A stretch of DNA of 64,000 bases from NCBI RefSeq assembly GCF_002355275.1, contig NZ_CP023449.1:834001-898000 (forward strand). Direction: 5' to 3'. The first letter of the stretch is position 1, and every line of letters starts with the position of its first letter. A model generated the notes under the pieces. It searched no databases, was not told the DNA's origin, and saw nothing but the letters and a program-made list of their open reading frames with translations. Source of the DNA: Rhizorhabdus dicambivorans. Lineage in GTDB: Bacteria > Pseudomonadota > Alphaproteobacteria > Sphingomonadales > Sphingomonadaceae. Of the stretch, positions 1-9,013 are shown piece by piece. Position numbers and translations under genes: made by a program.

Positions 1-870
1 CTGAAAGATCTGGGGGTCCGCCGCTCGGACGTGATCGTCGCCACCAAATTTTTCAGCCGCACTGGACCCGGGCCCAATGATATCGGGGCCAGCCGCGCGC
101 ATATCATGGCGTCGGTGGAGGCCAGCCTGAAGCGGCTCGGCACCGATCATGTCGATCTCTATCAGATGCATGGGCAGGACCCTATCACCCCGGAGGAGGA
201 GACGCTCCGCGCGCTCGACGATCTCGTCGCGCAAGGCAAGGTCCGCTATGTCGGCTGTTCCAACTGGCAGGCCTGGAAGCTGATGAAGGCGCTGGCCCTG
301 TCGGATCGGCGCGGGCTCACCCGTTTCCAGTCACTCCAGGCCTATTACTCGATCGCGGGGCGCGATCTGGAGCGGGAGATCGCGCCGCTGCTGCAGGATC
401 AGCGGGTCGGGCTGATGGTCTGGGGCGCTCTCGCCTGGGGCCTGCTCTCGGGCAAGTACCGGCGCGATGGAGAAGGTGGCGGCGCGGGAGAGGGCCGTCG
501 TGCCCAGCTCGACTATCCGCCGGTCGATCGCGAGCGCGCCTGGGCCTGCGTCGATGCGATGCGGGAGATCGGCGACGCCCATGGCGTATCGGTGGCGCGG
601 GTCGCGATCGCCTGGCTGCTGAGCAGGCCCTGTGTCAGCACCATCGTCATCGGCGCGCGCAACCTCGATCAGCTCGACGACAATCTGGCGGCGCTGGAGC
701 TGGAGCTGGGCCCGGAGGAACTGGCCCGGCTCGATGCGGTCAGCGCGCTGCCGCCCGAATATCCCGGCTGGGCGGTCGAACTGATGAACAAGACCCGCCT
801 GCCCCAGCCGGGGCAGGGCCCCGGCGGCTTGGGCGATCGGCTGCGGCAGTCCGCCGCCGAGAATGGCTGA
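1..870 (+). CDS. Aldo/keto reductase, 5'-truncated by window edge
   Basis: NAD(P)H-dependent oxidoreductase of the aldo/keto reductase family, (beta/alpha)8 barrel, cytosolic. The reading frame is open from the first base (LKDLGVRRSDVIVATKFF), so the N-terminus with the catalytic Asp/Tyr lies outside the window. Visible family features are the strand motif VATKFF, 'SLKRLGTDHVDLYQMHG' carrying the conserved catalytic His, 'VRYVGCSNW', and the cofactor-binding C-terminal stretch 'IVIGARNLDQLDDNL'. About 290 residues are present of a usual 320-350. It points toward the amidohydrolase 50 bp downstream and may share its transcript. The substrate cannot be inferred. Confidence 0.9.
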   Translation: MKDLGVRRSDVIVATKFFSRTGPGPNDIGASRAHIMASVEASLKRLGTDHVDLYQMHGQDPITPEEETLRALDDLVAQGKVRYVGCSNWQAWKLMKALALSDRRGLTRFQSLQAYYSIAGRDLEREIAPLLQDQRVGLMVWGALAWGLLSGKYRRDGEGGGAGEGRRAQLDYPPVDRERAWACVDAMREIGDAHGVSVARVAIAWLLSRPCVSTIVIGARNLDQLDDNLAALELELGPEELARLDAVSALPPEYPGWAVELMNKTRLPQPGQGPGGLGDRLRQSAAENG

Positions 871-921
871 GGCCGCCATGCCGCCATCATCTTACATCCC
901 ATTTTTCGAACTGGAGGCTTC

Positions 922-2685
922 ATGCTGGATTTGCTGATCAAGGGCGGGACGCTGATCGACGGCACCGGCGCGCCCGCGCGCGTCGCCGATGTCGGCATCC
1001 GGGGTGACGAGATCGTCGAGATCGGCACGATCGACGCGCCCGCCCGCCGGGTGATCGATGCGCGCGGTCTGTTGGTGACGCCGGGCTGGGTGGACATCCA
1101 CACCCATTATGACGGCCAGGTCACCTGGGATTCGCAGCTCGCCCCGTCCTTCTGGCATGGCGTCACGACGATCGTGATGGGCAATTGCGGCGTCGGCTTC
1201 GCGCCCGTCCACAAGGACAAGCGCGAATGGCTGATCGGGGTGATGGAGGGGGTGGAGGACATCCCCGGCGCCGCCCTGTCCGAAGGCATACAGTGGGAGT
1301 GGGAGAGCTTCCCCGAATATCTCGATGCGCTCGACCGCCGGCCCTACGCGCTCAACATCGCCGCGCAGATTCCGCACGCGGCACTGCGTGCCTATGTGAT
1401 GGGTGAGCGCGGCGCCGAGAATGAGGAAGCGACCGGCGAGGAGATCGCCCGCATGGCGGAAGCCGTGCGTGAGGGGATGGAGGCCGGCGCCTTCGGTTTC
1501 TCGACCACCCGTTCGATCATGCACCGCGCGATCGACGGTGCCCGCGTGCCGGGCGCGACGGCGGGGCTGCCCGAGCTGGAGGCGATCGCCCGCGCGGTCG
1601 GCGACAGCGGGCGCGGCATCTTCGAAGTGGCGCCCAACGGCCTCAGCGGTGACGATCTGCTCGCCCCGCAGCAGGAAATCGCCTGGATGAAGGATATCTC
1701 GCAGCGGATCGGCATCCCGGTGACCTTCCTCTGCCTGCAGGTGTCCAGCGCGCCCGATCTGTGGCGGGATCTGCTCGCCGAATGCCGTTCGGCGCGTGCC
1801 GACGGCGCCGATGTAACGCCCCAGGTCTATTCGCGGGCTGTCGGCGCGATCCTGACCCTGGAGAACAAGATCAACCCCTTCTTCGAGTCGCCGACGATGC
1901 GCAGCCTCGATCATCTGCCCTTCGCGGAGCGGGTCGCGCGCCTGAAGGCCGATCCGGACCTGCGCGCGAAGATCGTGGAGGAGGGCGCGCAGGGCCAGAC
2001 CCGCAAGGGCGATCATTACAAGAAGCTGTTCGGCGACGCCTGGAAGGACATGTACCCCGTCACCACGCCGATCGACTATGAGCCCGATCCCGCCAACTCG
2101 ATTTCCGCCATTGCGCAGCGCGAAGGCCGCGATCCGCGTGCCGTGGCGCTCGATGCGCTGCTGGAGGATGGCGGCCGGGGCGCGATCCTCCACCAGATGG
2201 CCGGCTACAATTACGGCGATCTCGAAGCCCAGCGCGAGATGCTCAGCGATCCGGACACGGTGCTGGGCGGCGGCGACGGCGGAGCCCATGTGGCGGTGAT
2301 CTGCGACGCGGGCGTGCCCACCTTCATGCTCACCCATTGGGCGCGCGACCGGACGCGTGGAGCCCGGCTGCCGCTGGAGACGGTCGTGAAGAAGCAGACC
2401 TCGGACACGGCGCGCACCTACGGCCTCACCGGCCGGGGACAGGTCAGCGTCGGCTACAAGGCCGACATCAATGTGATCGACTTCGACAGGCTCGGCTTCC
2501 TCCAGCCGCATCTGACCAGCGACCTGCCGACCGGCGCGCCGCGCCTGATGCAGAAGACCACGGGCTATGTCGCCACCATCGTCAACGGTGTGGTGATCCA
2601 GGAGAATGGCGAGGACAGCGGCGCCCGGCCGGGCGGCCTGCTGCGCAGCGCTCCGGTCCGCCGGCAAGCCCCGGTCGCCGCCTGA
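922..2685 (+). CDS. D-aminoacylase / N-acyl-D-amino-acid deacylase-family amidohydrolase
   Basis: A 587-residue metal-dependent amidohydrolase of the AdoA/D-aminoacylase (amidohydrolase_3) family, expected to cleave an N-acyl or cyclic amide bond. Seen: N-terminal '[13 protein letters not shown]' beta domain, metal motif 'DIHTHYDGQ' near residue 60, '[16 protein letters not shown]' with the Cys typical of D-aminoacylases, and C-terminal 'GGGDGGAHV' supplying the catalytic Asp. The C-terminal beta-sandwich returns at '[12 protein letters not shown]'. The start follows a short leader containing 'ctggagg'. It lies upstream of the AMACR-like gene. Many family members annotated as D-aminoacylases act on other amides, so specificity is open. 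Confidence 0.85.
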   Translation: MLDLLIKGGTLIDGTGAPARVADVGIRGDEIVEIGTIDAPARRVIDARGLLVTPGWVDIHTHYDGQVTWDSQLAPSFWHGVTTIVMGNCGVGFAPVHKDKREWLIGVMEGVEDIPGAALSEGIQWEWESFPEYLDALDRRPYALNIAAQIPHAALRAYVMGERGAENEEATGEEIARMAEAVREGMEAGAFGFSTTRSIMHRAIDGARVPGATAGLPELEAIARAVGDSGRGIFEVAPNGLSGDDLLAPQQEIAWMKDISQRIGIPVTFLCLQVSSAPDLWRDLLAECRSARADGADVTPQVYSRAVGAILTLENKINPFFESPTMRSLDHLPFAERVARLKADPDLRAKIVEEGAQGQTRKGDHYKKLFGDAWKDMYPVTTPIDYEPDPANSISAIAQREGRDPRAVALDALLEDGGRGAILHQMAGYNYGDLEAQREMLSDPDTVLGGGDGGAHVAVICDAGVPTFMLTHWARDRTRGARLPLETVVKKQTSDTARTYGLTGRGQVSVGYKADINVIDFDRLGFLQPHLTSDLPTGAPRLMQKTTGYVATIVNGVVIQENGEDSGARPGGLLRSAPVRRQAPVAA

Positions 2686-2704
2686 GCGCCATGGGGCAGG
2701 GGCG

Positions 2705-3796
2705 GTGCTGAGCTGGAAGGGGAGCGGCGGCCAGGGCGCGCTGCAGGGGTTGCGGATCATCGAGATCGCCTCGATCGGTCCGGGGCCGTTCTGCGCGATG
2801 ATGCTGGCCGATCATGGCGCGGAAGTGATCCGCATCGAACGGCCCGGCGATCCGTTCGGCACGGCGGCGCCGCTCGGCGACCGGGATGTGCTGCTGCGGT
2901 CGCGCGCCGCCCATGTCCTCGATCTGAAGGACCCCGCCGTGATCGCCGCGGTGCGGGCGCTGGCCCGGGACGCCGACGGGCTGATAGAGGGCTTCCGCCC
3001 CGGCGTGATGGAAAGGCTGGGCCTCGGTCCGGCCCTGCTGCTCGCGGACAATCCCCGGCTCGTCTATGGCCGGATGACGGGCTGGGGCCAGGCCGGACCG
3101 CTGGCGCCGCGGGCCGGGCACGACATCAACTATATCGCCCGGGCCGGCAATCTTCACGGCTATGGTCGGGCCGGCGGCAAGCCGACGCCGCCGATCAATG
3201 CGGTGGGCGATTTCGGCGGCGGCGGCATGATGCTCGCCTTCGGGATGCTGGCGGGCGTCATGGCCGCGCGGCGCACTGGCCAGGGCCAGGTGATCGACTG
3301 CGCGATGGTGGACGGCGCCGGGCTGATCGGCGCGATGACCTGGTCCTTTCTGGCACAGGGCCAATGGGCCGACGAGCGCGGCGTCAACCTGCTCGATAGC
3401 GGCGCCCCCTTCTACGACAGCTATGAGACCGCCGATGGCCGCCATGTCGCAATCGGCGCGCTGGAGCCGCAATTCTATGCGCTGCTGCTCGATCGGCTCG
3501 GCCTGACCGACGATCCGCTGTTCGCCCGGCAGCACGATCGCGCTACGTGGCCGGCGATGCGCGCGCGGCTGGAGGAGCTGTTCCGCAGCCGCAGCCGGGA
3601 TGACTGGACCGCCATCTTCGAGGATTGCGACGCCTGCTTCGCGCCCGTCCTGTCGCTCGCGGAGGCGCCGCTCGATCCGCACAGTCAGGTCAGAGCGGCT
3701 TTCATCGACGTCGGCGGCCATGTTCAGCCAGCCCCGGCGCCGCGCTTCAGCGCCACCCCGGCCTCGCCGCCAAGTGCCGGCTGGCTCGATCAATAG
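2705..3796 (+). CDS. CaiB/BaiF family, alpha-methylacyl-CoA racemase-like
   Basis: Predicted 363-residue class III CoA-transferase-fold protein that most resembles alpha-methylacyl-CoA racemase (AMACR/MCR), which epimerises 2-methylacyl-CoA thioesters. Seen: N-terminal 'IIEIASIGPGPFCAMMLADH', the AMACR-type catalytic His in 'AGHDINYIA', the catalytic Asp in 'GDFGGGGMMLAFG', and 'APFYDSYETADG'. These residues favour racemase over transferase chemistry. The frame is open further upstream, overlapping the previous gene; I chose the GTG at 2705 because a purine-rich 'ggggcagggg' precedes it and homology starts just after. It sits in an acyl-CoA catabolic block with ligase and dehydrogenases. Transferase activity is not excluded. 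Confidence 0.85.
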   Translation: MLSWKGSGGQGALQGLRIIEIASIGPGPFCAMMLADHGAEVIRIERPGDPFGTAAPLGDRDVLLRSRAAHVLDLKDPAVIAAVRALARDADGLIEGFRPGVMERLGLGPALLLADNPRLVYGRMTGWGQAGPLAPRAGHDINYIARAGNLHGYGRAGGKPTPPINAVGDFGGGGMMLAFGMLAGVMAARRTGQGQVIDCAMVDGAGLIGAMTWSFLAQGQWADERGVNLLDSGAPFYDSYETADGRHVAIGALEPQFYALLLDRLGLTDDPLFARQHDRATWPAMRARLEELFRSRSRDDWTAIFEDCDACFAPVLSLAEAPLDPHSQVRAAFIDVGGHVQPAPAPRFSATPASPPSAGWLDQ

Positions 3797-3806
3797 TCGT
3801 ATGATA
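3797..3806 (+). promoter_or_regulatory. TCGTATGATA element upstream of PF10118 gene
   Basis: Decamer identical to that before the acyl-CoA ligase (8440-8449, opposite strand), at a similar distance from its gene. TATGAT at 3800-3805 could be the -10 hexamer, giving a leader of about 25 bases. It overlaps the end of the short gap after the AMACR-like gene, suggesting a separate promoter. Confidence 0.45.
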
Positions 3807-3835
3807 TAAACATATTAATTCTGGGAGACCCTGCC

Positions 3836-4642
3836 GTGACCGAGCTAGTACATCGTCAGCCCGAGATCGATTTCACCGGTGTACCCGCCCGCTGGACGCG
3901 GAATATCGAATTCGCCTCGCTGTTCACGGCCGGATCGGCGGGCGCGCCCGCGGTGGAGCCCTATCTGAACCAGGTCATGGCGCAGGCCAAGCCGATGCTG
4001 AAGGACCGGGACCGGCATCTGGCTAAGGAGATCGACCTGTTCATCAAGCAGGAGACGACCCACTACAAGGTCCACAACGCCTATAATGCCGAGCTCCGCA
4101 AGACCTACCCCTTCCTCAAGTCGGCGGAGGAAGCCAAGCGGGCCGATTACCGCGCATTTCTGGCCGGAAAATCGCACAAGTTCAACTGCGCCTATGCCGC
4201 CGCCTTCGAGACGCTGGCGCTCAGCATGGCACTGTTCCTGTTCGAAAAGGCCGACGACCTGATCGCCGATGCCGATCCGCGCACCATCGCGATGTGGCGC
4301 TGGCATCTCGGCGAGGAATATGAGCATCGCTCGGTGTGCCACGACGTCTATTGCGCCATCTATGGCGACTGGTGGTTCCGCGCGAAGATGGTGATCTTCA
4401 CCTACAAACACCTCGCCGCGCACAACAAGCGCATCATGGGCGCCCTGCTGGAGCAGGAGCGGTCGGGCATGAGCCCGGCCGAGATCGAGGAATCGATGGC
4501 GCGCCAGCGGCAGTTCATGAAGCGCTTCCGCAACTTCCATCTGCCCCGGATCATCCGGCTGCTGATGCCGGGTTACAATCCCGGCAAGGCGAAGGCGCCG
4601 CGCGGGCTGCAGGCGGCGCTCGACGCCTACGCGCCGGGCTGA
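3836..4642 (+). CDS. PF10118-type predicted metal-dependent hydrolase
   Basis: A 268-residue protein that I recognise as PF10118-like (annotated as predicted metal-dependent hydrolase). It is helical and rich in His and Glu: 'KQETTHYKVHN', 'AAFETLALSMALF', 'HLGEEYEHRSVCHDVY'. The paired E-x2-H patterns suggest a ferritin-like or di-metal helical bundle; that is inference. The GTG start at 3836 is supported by 'gggagacc' 6-10 bases before it. No signal peptide; one hydrophobic helix near residues 122-137 is likely buried. A promoter-like TATGAT lies 31-36 bases upstream. The function is unknown; the family is common beside acyl-CoA genes in sphingomonads and mycobacteria. Confidence 0.8.
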   Translation: MTELVHRQPEIDFTGVPARWTRNIEFASLFTAGSAGAPAVEPYLNQVMAQAKPMLKDRDRHLAKEIDLFIKQETTHYKVHNAYNAELRKTYPFLKSAEEAKRADYRAFLAGKSHKFNCAYAAAFETLALSMALFLFEKADDLIADADPRTIAMWRWHLGEEYEHRSVCHDVYCAIYGDWWFRAKMVIFTYKHLAAHNKRIMGALLEQERSGMSPAEIEESMARQRQFMKRFRNFHLPRIIRLLMPGYNPGKAKAPRGLQAALDAYAPG

Positions 4643-4655
4643 GCCGGCGGCGGCC

Positions 4656-5339
4656 TCAGCCCTCCGGGTTGCCGTCCACCACCGGCGCGGTGAGCATGCC
4701 CACGGCGGTATCGATCAGGTTGCCGAAGTCGGCGCTCGCCGGCAGCTGGACCGAGCGCGGCTGCGCGTTCGACGCCCGGCTCGCCTCGTAGAGCGCGAAC
4801 ACCGACGACAGATAGCGGGTCAGCAGCAGCAGCCTTTGCCGCAGGATCGGCCGCGGCATGTCGTTCATCAGGTCGGCGATCCGGCCAAGGATCTGGTCAT
4901 AGGCGTTGAGCTTGTGCTCCTTGAGGATCTCGCGGACCAGATGATAGCGGTGATGGGTGATCGCTTCGGACAGGCGGGCCGTGGTCGGTTCCTCCTCGAT
5001 GTCGCTGGTATCCGACGAAATCACCAGGATCCGCACATAGTCGCGGATGTCGCGCACGCCGCCCCGCTGGTCGAGCTCGGCCAGCCGCGCGCTCCAGCGG
5101 TCATCCATCAGCCGGAACACGTCGACCGTCAGCTCGCGGATCAATTCGTCCTTCGATCGGAAATAATAGTTGAGCGAGGCGCCGTTCTTCTCTCCGGCGA
5201 CCGTCAATATATCACGGACGGTGGTGCCTTCGATCCCGCGCTCGGCGAACAGGCTTCGCGCCGCCGCCTTCAGTCTGTCCCGCGTCGAAGGGGCCCCCGG
5301 GTTCGTCCCCGCTCTTCTTCTCTGGCTGGCAAGCTGCAT
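4656..5339 (-). CDS. TetR-family transcriptional regulator
   Basis: A 227-residue TetR-type repressor. The N-terminal helix-turn-helix is clear: 'RDRLKAAARSLFAERGIEGTTVRDI' followed by 'ASLNYYFRSKDELIREL' around residues 20-70, matching the TetR_N consensus. The C-terminal ligand domain is divergent, as usual. It converges on the PF10118 gene and diverges from the acyl-CoA dehydrogenase at 5634, so it probably controls the surrounding catabolic genes, with an acyl-CoA or the free acid as a plausible inducer (inference). A palindrome and a TGTATCAT motif in the 5340-5633 gap are candidate operators. Confidence 0.92.
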   Translation of the reverse strand: MQLASQRRRAGTNPGAPSTRDRLKAAARSLFAERGIEGTTVRDILTVAGEKNGASLNYYFRSKDELIRELTVDVFRLMDDRWSARLAELDQRGGVRDIRDYVRILVISSDTSDIEEEPTTARLSEAITHHRYHLVREILKEHKLNAYDQILGRIADLMNDMPRPILRQRLLLLTRYLSSVFALYEASRASNAQPRSVQLPASADFGNLIDTAVGMLTAPVVDGNPEG

Positions 5340-5633
5340 GGAGGGGTCGACGCGCCTTTCCTGATATGTCGCGGATAATGGATGGCAGCCATATTAGCAG
5401 GCCTTTTTGAAACGTCTATCTTCATCAATTGGGAATTCGCCTTCGCATTCCTTCCCGCCAGGCCTGGAGCAGGTAGCGGGGCGCCGGGCCGCCTGAAGGC
5501 TTCTGGAAGGAAAACACGGTTGAGGGCAAACAAATGTTTTACATCCTTGCCTGTCTATGTATCATGGCGGCCAAGGCATGGCCGGAGCCCCGTATGAGGC
5601 TCGACGGCGGCGGAGATCGACGGGAGAATCGCA
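5340..5633. promoter_or_regulatory. Divergent intergenic region between tetR and acyl-CoA dehydrogenase
   Basis: A 294-base non-coding region, AT-richer than the flanking genes, that must contain two divergent promoters. It holds a 12-bp inverted repeat AAACA-AA-TGTTT at 5528-5539 and TGTATCAT at 5558-5565, the latter related to the TATCATACGA motif before the acyl-CoA ligase. Both are candidate TetR operators. No RNA gene is recognisable. Confidence 0.45.
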
Positions 5634-6812
5634 ATGATCGATTTTGAGCTTACCAATGGCGACAAGGAGGTGGTCTCGCTCGCCCGGCGGCAGGCGGTCG
5701 GCTACCAGAAGCGCGCCAAGAGCATCGACCGGACGATGGAATTCGACCGGCCCGATTTCGCCGCCCAGTTCGCTTTCGAGGGCGAGGACGACATCGTCCA
5801 TGTCCGCGATTTCGCCCAGGCGCGCGCCGACGATCTCAGCAGCCTCACGCTCATCGAGCCGCTGATCTATCTGGAGGAGAGTTACGGCTTCAAGCCACTC
5901 TACTGGCAGGGTCAGAATGCTGATGCGATGAACGTGTCGCTGTCGGGCAAGTTGATCGAGAAGGTCGGCACGCCAGAGCAGGTCGCGGCGTTCAGTGATC
6001 TCTATCTCGCCTGGGGCATGTCCGAGCCCAATGGCGGCTCCGATCCCAAGTCGCTGCGCACCGTGGCGCAATATGACGCCGCCACCGACGAATGGGTGAT
6101 CAATGGCGAGAAGATATTCTCGTCCAACGCCACCCATGCCGACGGCATCCTGGTGATGTGCCGCGCGATCGGCCCGAAGGGGGACGAGGGGATCAGCCTG
6201 TTCGTCGTGACGAAGGACATGCCGGGCTATGGCGTCGGTCCCCAGATGGACAAGCTGGGCCTGCGGAACTGGGATACCGTCGCCACCTTCTTCATGGACG
6301 TGCGGGTGCCCGCGCTGAACCGGCTGGAAGGCAATCTCAAGGACGCCCTCTCGATCTTCAACGGCACCCGCGCGCTGATCGCGGGCCAGGCGCTAGGCTA
6401 TGCCCGCGTCGCGCTCGATCTGGTGCGGGAGCGTTTCGCGGAAGGCGGCCGGACGCTGAACTATGCGGGCTCGCTGTCGACGCGCTCGGCGCTGGAGGAT
6501 CGCATCCTGCGGATGGAGGCGCTGTGGGACGCGACCTATCTCACCATGCTCCATGCCAAATGGCATGAGCAGGCGCACGGCGCCGACAAATTCTACCCGT
6601 CGCTCGCCAAGTGCAAGGCGGGTCTGATGGTCCGCAAGCTCGTCAACGAGTGCATGGAGATATTGGGCCCCGGCAGCACCTCGGAAAGCCTGCCGGTCGA
6701 GCAGGCGCTGCGCGACGCGCGGATTCTCGACATCTACGAAGGGCCGAACGAGACCCAGCGCCTGCTGATGGCGCGGACCCTGCTCAACTATTCGGCCAAG
6801 GACCTCAACTGA
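5634..6812 (+). CDS. Acyl-CoA dehydrogenase
   Basis: A 392-residue FAD-dependent acyl-CoA dehydrogenase catalysing alpha,beta-desaturation of an acyl-CoA and passing electrons to ETF. Seen: N-terminal helical domain, middle beta domain with 'WGMSEPNGGSDPKSL' (FAD/substrate contacts) and 'VINGEKIFSSNA', then the C-terminal helical domain ending 'ARILDIYEGPNETQRLLMAR'. The Glu in 'YEGPNE' occupies the MCAD-type catalytic base position, and the alternative IVD-type position carries Thr ('NGTRALIAG'). The start has 'gggagaatcgcaatg'. It converges on the acyl-CoA ligase across a GC-rich hairpin. Substrate is probably a branched or aryl-substituted acyl-CoA by context. Confidence 0.92.
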   Translation: MIDFELTNGDKEVVSLARRQAVGYQKRAKSIDRTMEFDRPDFAAQFAFEGEDDIVHVRDFAQARADDLSSLTLIEPLIYLEESYGFKPLYWQGQNADAMNVSLSGKLIEKVGTPEQVAAFSDLYLAWGMSEPNGGSDPKSLRTVAQYDAATDEWVINGEKIFSSNATHADGILVMCRAIGPKGDEGISLFVVTKDMPGYGVGPQMDKLGLRNWDTVATFFMDVRVPALNRLEGNLKDALSIFNGTRALIAGQALGYARVALDLVRERFAEGGRTLNYAGSLSTRSALEDRILRMEALWDATYLTMLHAKWHEQAHGADKFYPSLAKCKAGLMVRKLVNECMEILGPGSTSESLPVEQALRDARILDIYEGPNETQRLLMARTLLNYSAKDLN

Positions 6813-6819
6813 TCCGACG

Positions 6820-6843
6820 GGCGGCCGGGCCCGCCCGGCCGCC
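6820..6843. terminator. Hairpin between convergent genes
   Basis: Perfect 9-bp stem GGCGGCCGG / CCGGCCGCC with a 6-base loop, 7 bases after the acyl-CoA dehydrogenase stop and ahead of the convergent ligase stop. There is no clear T-tract, so it may be a bidirectional terminator or simply an mRNA 3' stabiliser. Confidence 0.5.
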
Positions 6844-6866
6844 TTCGCCTCCGTCCGCGCGGCCGT

Positions 6867-8417
6867 TCAGACGGCGCGGGCGCGGCCTTCCCAATAGGGC
6901 GCCCGCAGCGCCACCTTGTCGACCTTGCCCACCGCGTTGCGCGGGATGTTGCCCCGCAATTCGATCCGCTTGGGCGCCTTGATGCTGCCGACCTTGTCCT
7001 TGCACCAGGCGATCAGCGCGGCGGGGTCGGGCGCATGGCCGGGCCGAGGCTGGACGATCGCCAGCACCGCCTCGCCCCACAGCTCGTCCGGCACCCCGAT
7101 CACCGCGCATTCCTCCACATCGGGATGGGCCCACAGCGCCTGTTCGATATCGGCCGGATAGACGTTGTAGCCGCCGGTGATGATGATGTCGCGGGCGCGC
7201 CCGACGATGTGGACATAGCCATCGGCATCCTTGAAGCCGAGATCGCCGGTCATGTGCCAGCCGTTGCGCGAAACCTCGGCGGTCGCCTCGGGATTTTCGT
7301 AATAGCCGGCCATCACCAGCCCGCCGCGCACCGCCAGTTCGCCGCGCTCGCCGGGCGGCAGCACCGTGTCGTCTTCGCCCAGCGCCTCGACCCGCATGAA
7401 CATCGTCTCGCGGCCGCAGCTCGCCAGCCGGCTCGCCAGTGCCTCGTCGTCGACGACATGGTCTTCGGGCGGCAGGCAGGTGCAGAAGCTCGGCGCCTCC
7501 ATCTGGCCCCAGAACTGCGCCATCACCGGCCCGAAGATCGCGATGCATCGCCGCAGCTTGTCGAGCGACATCGGCGCGGCGGTGTACATGAAGGCCCGCA
7601 GCGAAGAACAGTCGCGCTCGCCGATGCCGGGCTCCTCCAGCAGCTTGTAGATGGCGGTCGGCGGCAGATAGAGGTGGGTCAGCCGTTCGCGCTCGATCGC
7701 CTCCAGGATCGCGGCGGCGTCGAAGCCGTCATGCAGGAATATGGTCGCCCCCTTGGCCATCAGCATCAGCCCGAAGGCGCCAGCGGCATGGGTGATCGGC
7801 GGCGCGGCCAGATAGCGCGCATCGCCGTCGACCGGCAGCGCGCTGTGGAAGCAGGCGGCCATCGTCGTCCAGTTGAGCCGTTTGTGCATCACCCGCTTGG
7901 GCCGGCCGGTCGATCCGCCGGTCGGATAGATGGCAACGATGTCGTCGGGATCGCCGGGGCGATCGGGGAGCGCGTGGCCCTCGCCCCGCGCCAGCACGGC
8001 ATCGATAGGGGTGCCGACGCCCGCATCGCCGTCGATGCAGATCGCTTCGGTGAGGGAGGGGCAGTCGCGGATCAGTGCATCGACGCCGCCGGCCAGCCTG
8101 CGGCTGAACAGCAGGATGGAGACACCGAGTTCGTCGATCGCGGCCCGATGCTCGTTCAGCGGAAAGCTGGCATTGAGCGGAACGAAGATCGCGTCGGCTT
8201 CATATATGCCGAGCAGCGCGCAGACCCCGGCCGCACTGTTGGGGGTCAGCAGCGCGATCTTGGTGCCAGCCGGCGAGGTGCCGGGGCACAGGCCGGCGGC
8301 GATCCGTCGGGCTCGCACGGCGGCGGCGGCATAGCTCAGCCTCTCGGCCCCGTCGTCCAGAAACGGCCTGTCCGGCCAAAGGCCCGCCGCATGGCGGAAA
8401 AGCGCCTTAACTCCCAT
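6867..8417 (-). CDS. AMP-dependent acyl-CoA synthetase/ligase
   Basis: A 516-residue ANL-superfamily ligase that adenylates a carboxylic acid and transfers it to CoA. Seen: phosphate loop 'IYPTGGSTGRPKRV' (variant of the usual T-S-G-T-T-G core), 'LPPTAIYKLLEEP', hinge region 'GELAVRGGLVMAGYYENP', 'WHMTGDLGFKDADGYVHIVGR', A8 motif 'DIIITGGYNVYPADIE', and the catalytic A10 Lys in 'RNAVGKVDK'. It is probably the activating enzyme for the acid degraded by this cluster. The promoter side faces the VOC gene, and a TATGAT -10-like motif lies about 25 bases upstream of its start. Substrate specificity cannot be read. Confidence 0.92.
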   Translation of the reverse strand: MGVKALFRHAAGLWPDRPFLDDGAERLSYAAAAVRARRIAAGLCPGTSPAGTKIALLTPNSAAGVCALLGIYEADAIFVPLNASFPLNEHRAAIDELGVSILLFSRRLAGGVDALIRDCPSLTEAICIDGDAGVGTPIDAVLARGEGHALPDRPGDPDDIVAIYPTGGSTGRPKRVMHKRLNWTTMAACFHSALPVDGDARYLAAPPITHAAGAFGLMLMAKGATIFLHDGFDAAAILEAIERERLTHLYLPPTAIYKLLEEPGIGERDCSSLRAFMYTAAPMSLDKLRRCIAIFGPVMAQFWGQMEAPSFCTCLPPEDHVVDDEALASRLASCGRETMFMRVEALGEDDTVLPPGERGELAVRGGLVMAGYYENPEATAEVSRNGWHMTGDLGFKDADGYVHIVGRARDIIITGGYNVYPADIEQALWAHPDVEECAVIGVPDELWGEAVLAIVQPRPGHAPDPAALIAWCKDKVGSIKAPKRIELRGNIPRNAVGKVDKVALRAPYWEGRARAV

Positions 8418-8439
8418 TATCCACCCTTTCGAACTTTTG

Positions 8440-8449
8440 TATCATACGA
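8440..8449 (-). promoter_or_regulatory. TCGTATGATA element upstream of acyl-CoA ligase
   Basis: On the minus strand TCGTATGATA is followed by C-AAAA, about 23-32 bases before the ligase start. The same decamer in the same orientation, followed by T-AAA, lies 30-39 bases before the PF10118 gene at 3836. TATGAT fits a -10 hexamer, and the longer identity suggests a shared operator overlapping the -10. Confidence 0.45.
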
Positions 8450-8558
8450 TTAAATCAAAGCTTGGCAATAAGGGGGCGCGGGTCTATTCGGGGATGGTCG
8501 CCGTGCCGGTGGCTGCCGTATTTCGCGCGCCACCATCGGGTGCAGGGCTGGAGAGGTC

Positions 8559-8981
8559 ATGGATTTGCCGATCGGTTCTATCGACCATGTCGCCTATCCC
8601 GTCCGGGACCTTCCCGGGATGGTCGATTTCCTGGCGCGGGTGCTGGGCGCGCGGGTGGGTCGCGAACCCTATCGCGTGGATGGGGAGATCGCCGTCCAGC
8701 AGATCGCGGTGGGCGATGCGCTGCTCAGCCTTCACCGGCACGGTAACGGAATCGGCCTTGCCGCGCCGGCGGCGGCGCCCGGCTGTCTCGATATCTGCTT
8801 CCGCTGGAACGCGCCGATCGCGCAGGCGGTGGCGCATCTCCAGGCAGTGGGCGTCGAACTGGTCGAGGGGCCGGTGCCCCGCCGGTCGTCGGCGGGGGAA
8901 GCCGCCCAGTCGGTCTATTTCCGTGATCCGGAAGGCAATCTTTTCGAACTGATGTCGACGCTGGCGCGATCGGGCGATTGA
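8559..8981 (+). CDS. VOC-family (glyoxalase/methylmalonyl-CoA epimerase-like) protein
   Basis: A 140-residue vicinal-oxygen-chelate protein built of two beta-alpha-beta3 modules. Module 1 starts 'GSIDHVAYPVRDLPGMVDFL' with a metal-ligand His; module 2 ends 'SVYFRDPEGNLFELMS' with the ligand Glu. This arrangement resembles methylmalonyl-CoA epimerase and glyoxalase I, but the family also includes ring-cleavage and resistance proteins. It overlaps or abuts the MFS gene, so the two are probably co-transcribed. ATG at 8559 follows 'ctggagaggtc'. Role in the cluster (epimerase or isomerase for a CoA intermediate) is inference. Confidence 0.85.
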   Translation: MDLPIGSIDHVAYPVRDLPGMVDFLARVLGARVGREPYRVDGEIAVQQIAVGDALLSLHRHGNGIGLAAPAAAPGCLDICFRWNAPIAQAVAHLQAVGVELVEGPVPRRSSAGEAAQSVYFRDPEGNLFELMSTLARSGD

Positions 8982-9013
8982 ATCGCGGCATGGCCGCAGA
9001 AGGTGTGAGTAGC

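Noticed and set aside
892-2760. Long 622-codon open frame on the minus strand opposite the D-aminoacylase-like gene
   Set aside because: It is an antisense shadow caused by high third-position GC: composition is Arg/Ala/Gly/His-rich with no domain, while the plus strand encodes a complete amidohydrolase.
2705-3796. Formyl- or succinyl-CoA transferase (class III transferase)
   Set aside because: The His in AGHDINY and the Asp in GDFGGGG follow the racemase pattern; a transferase role is kept only as a lesser alternative.
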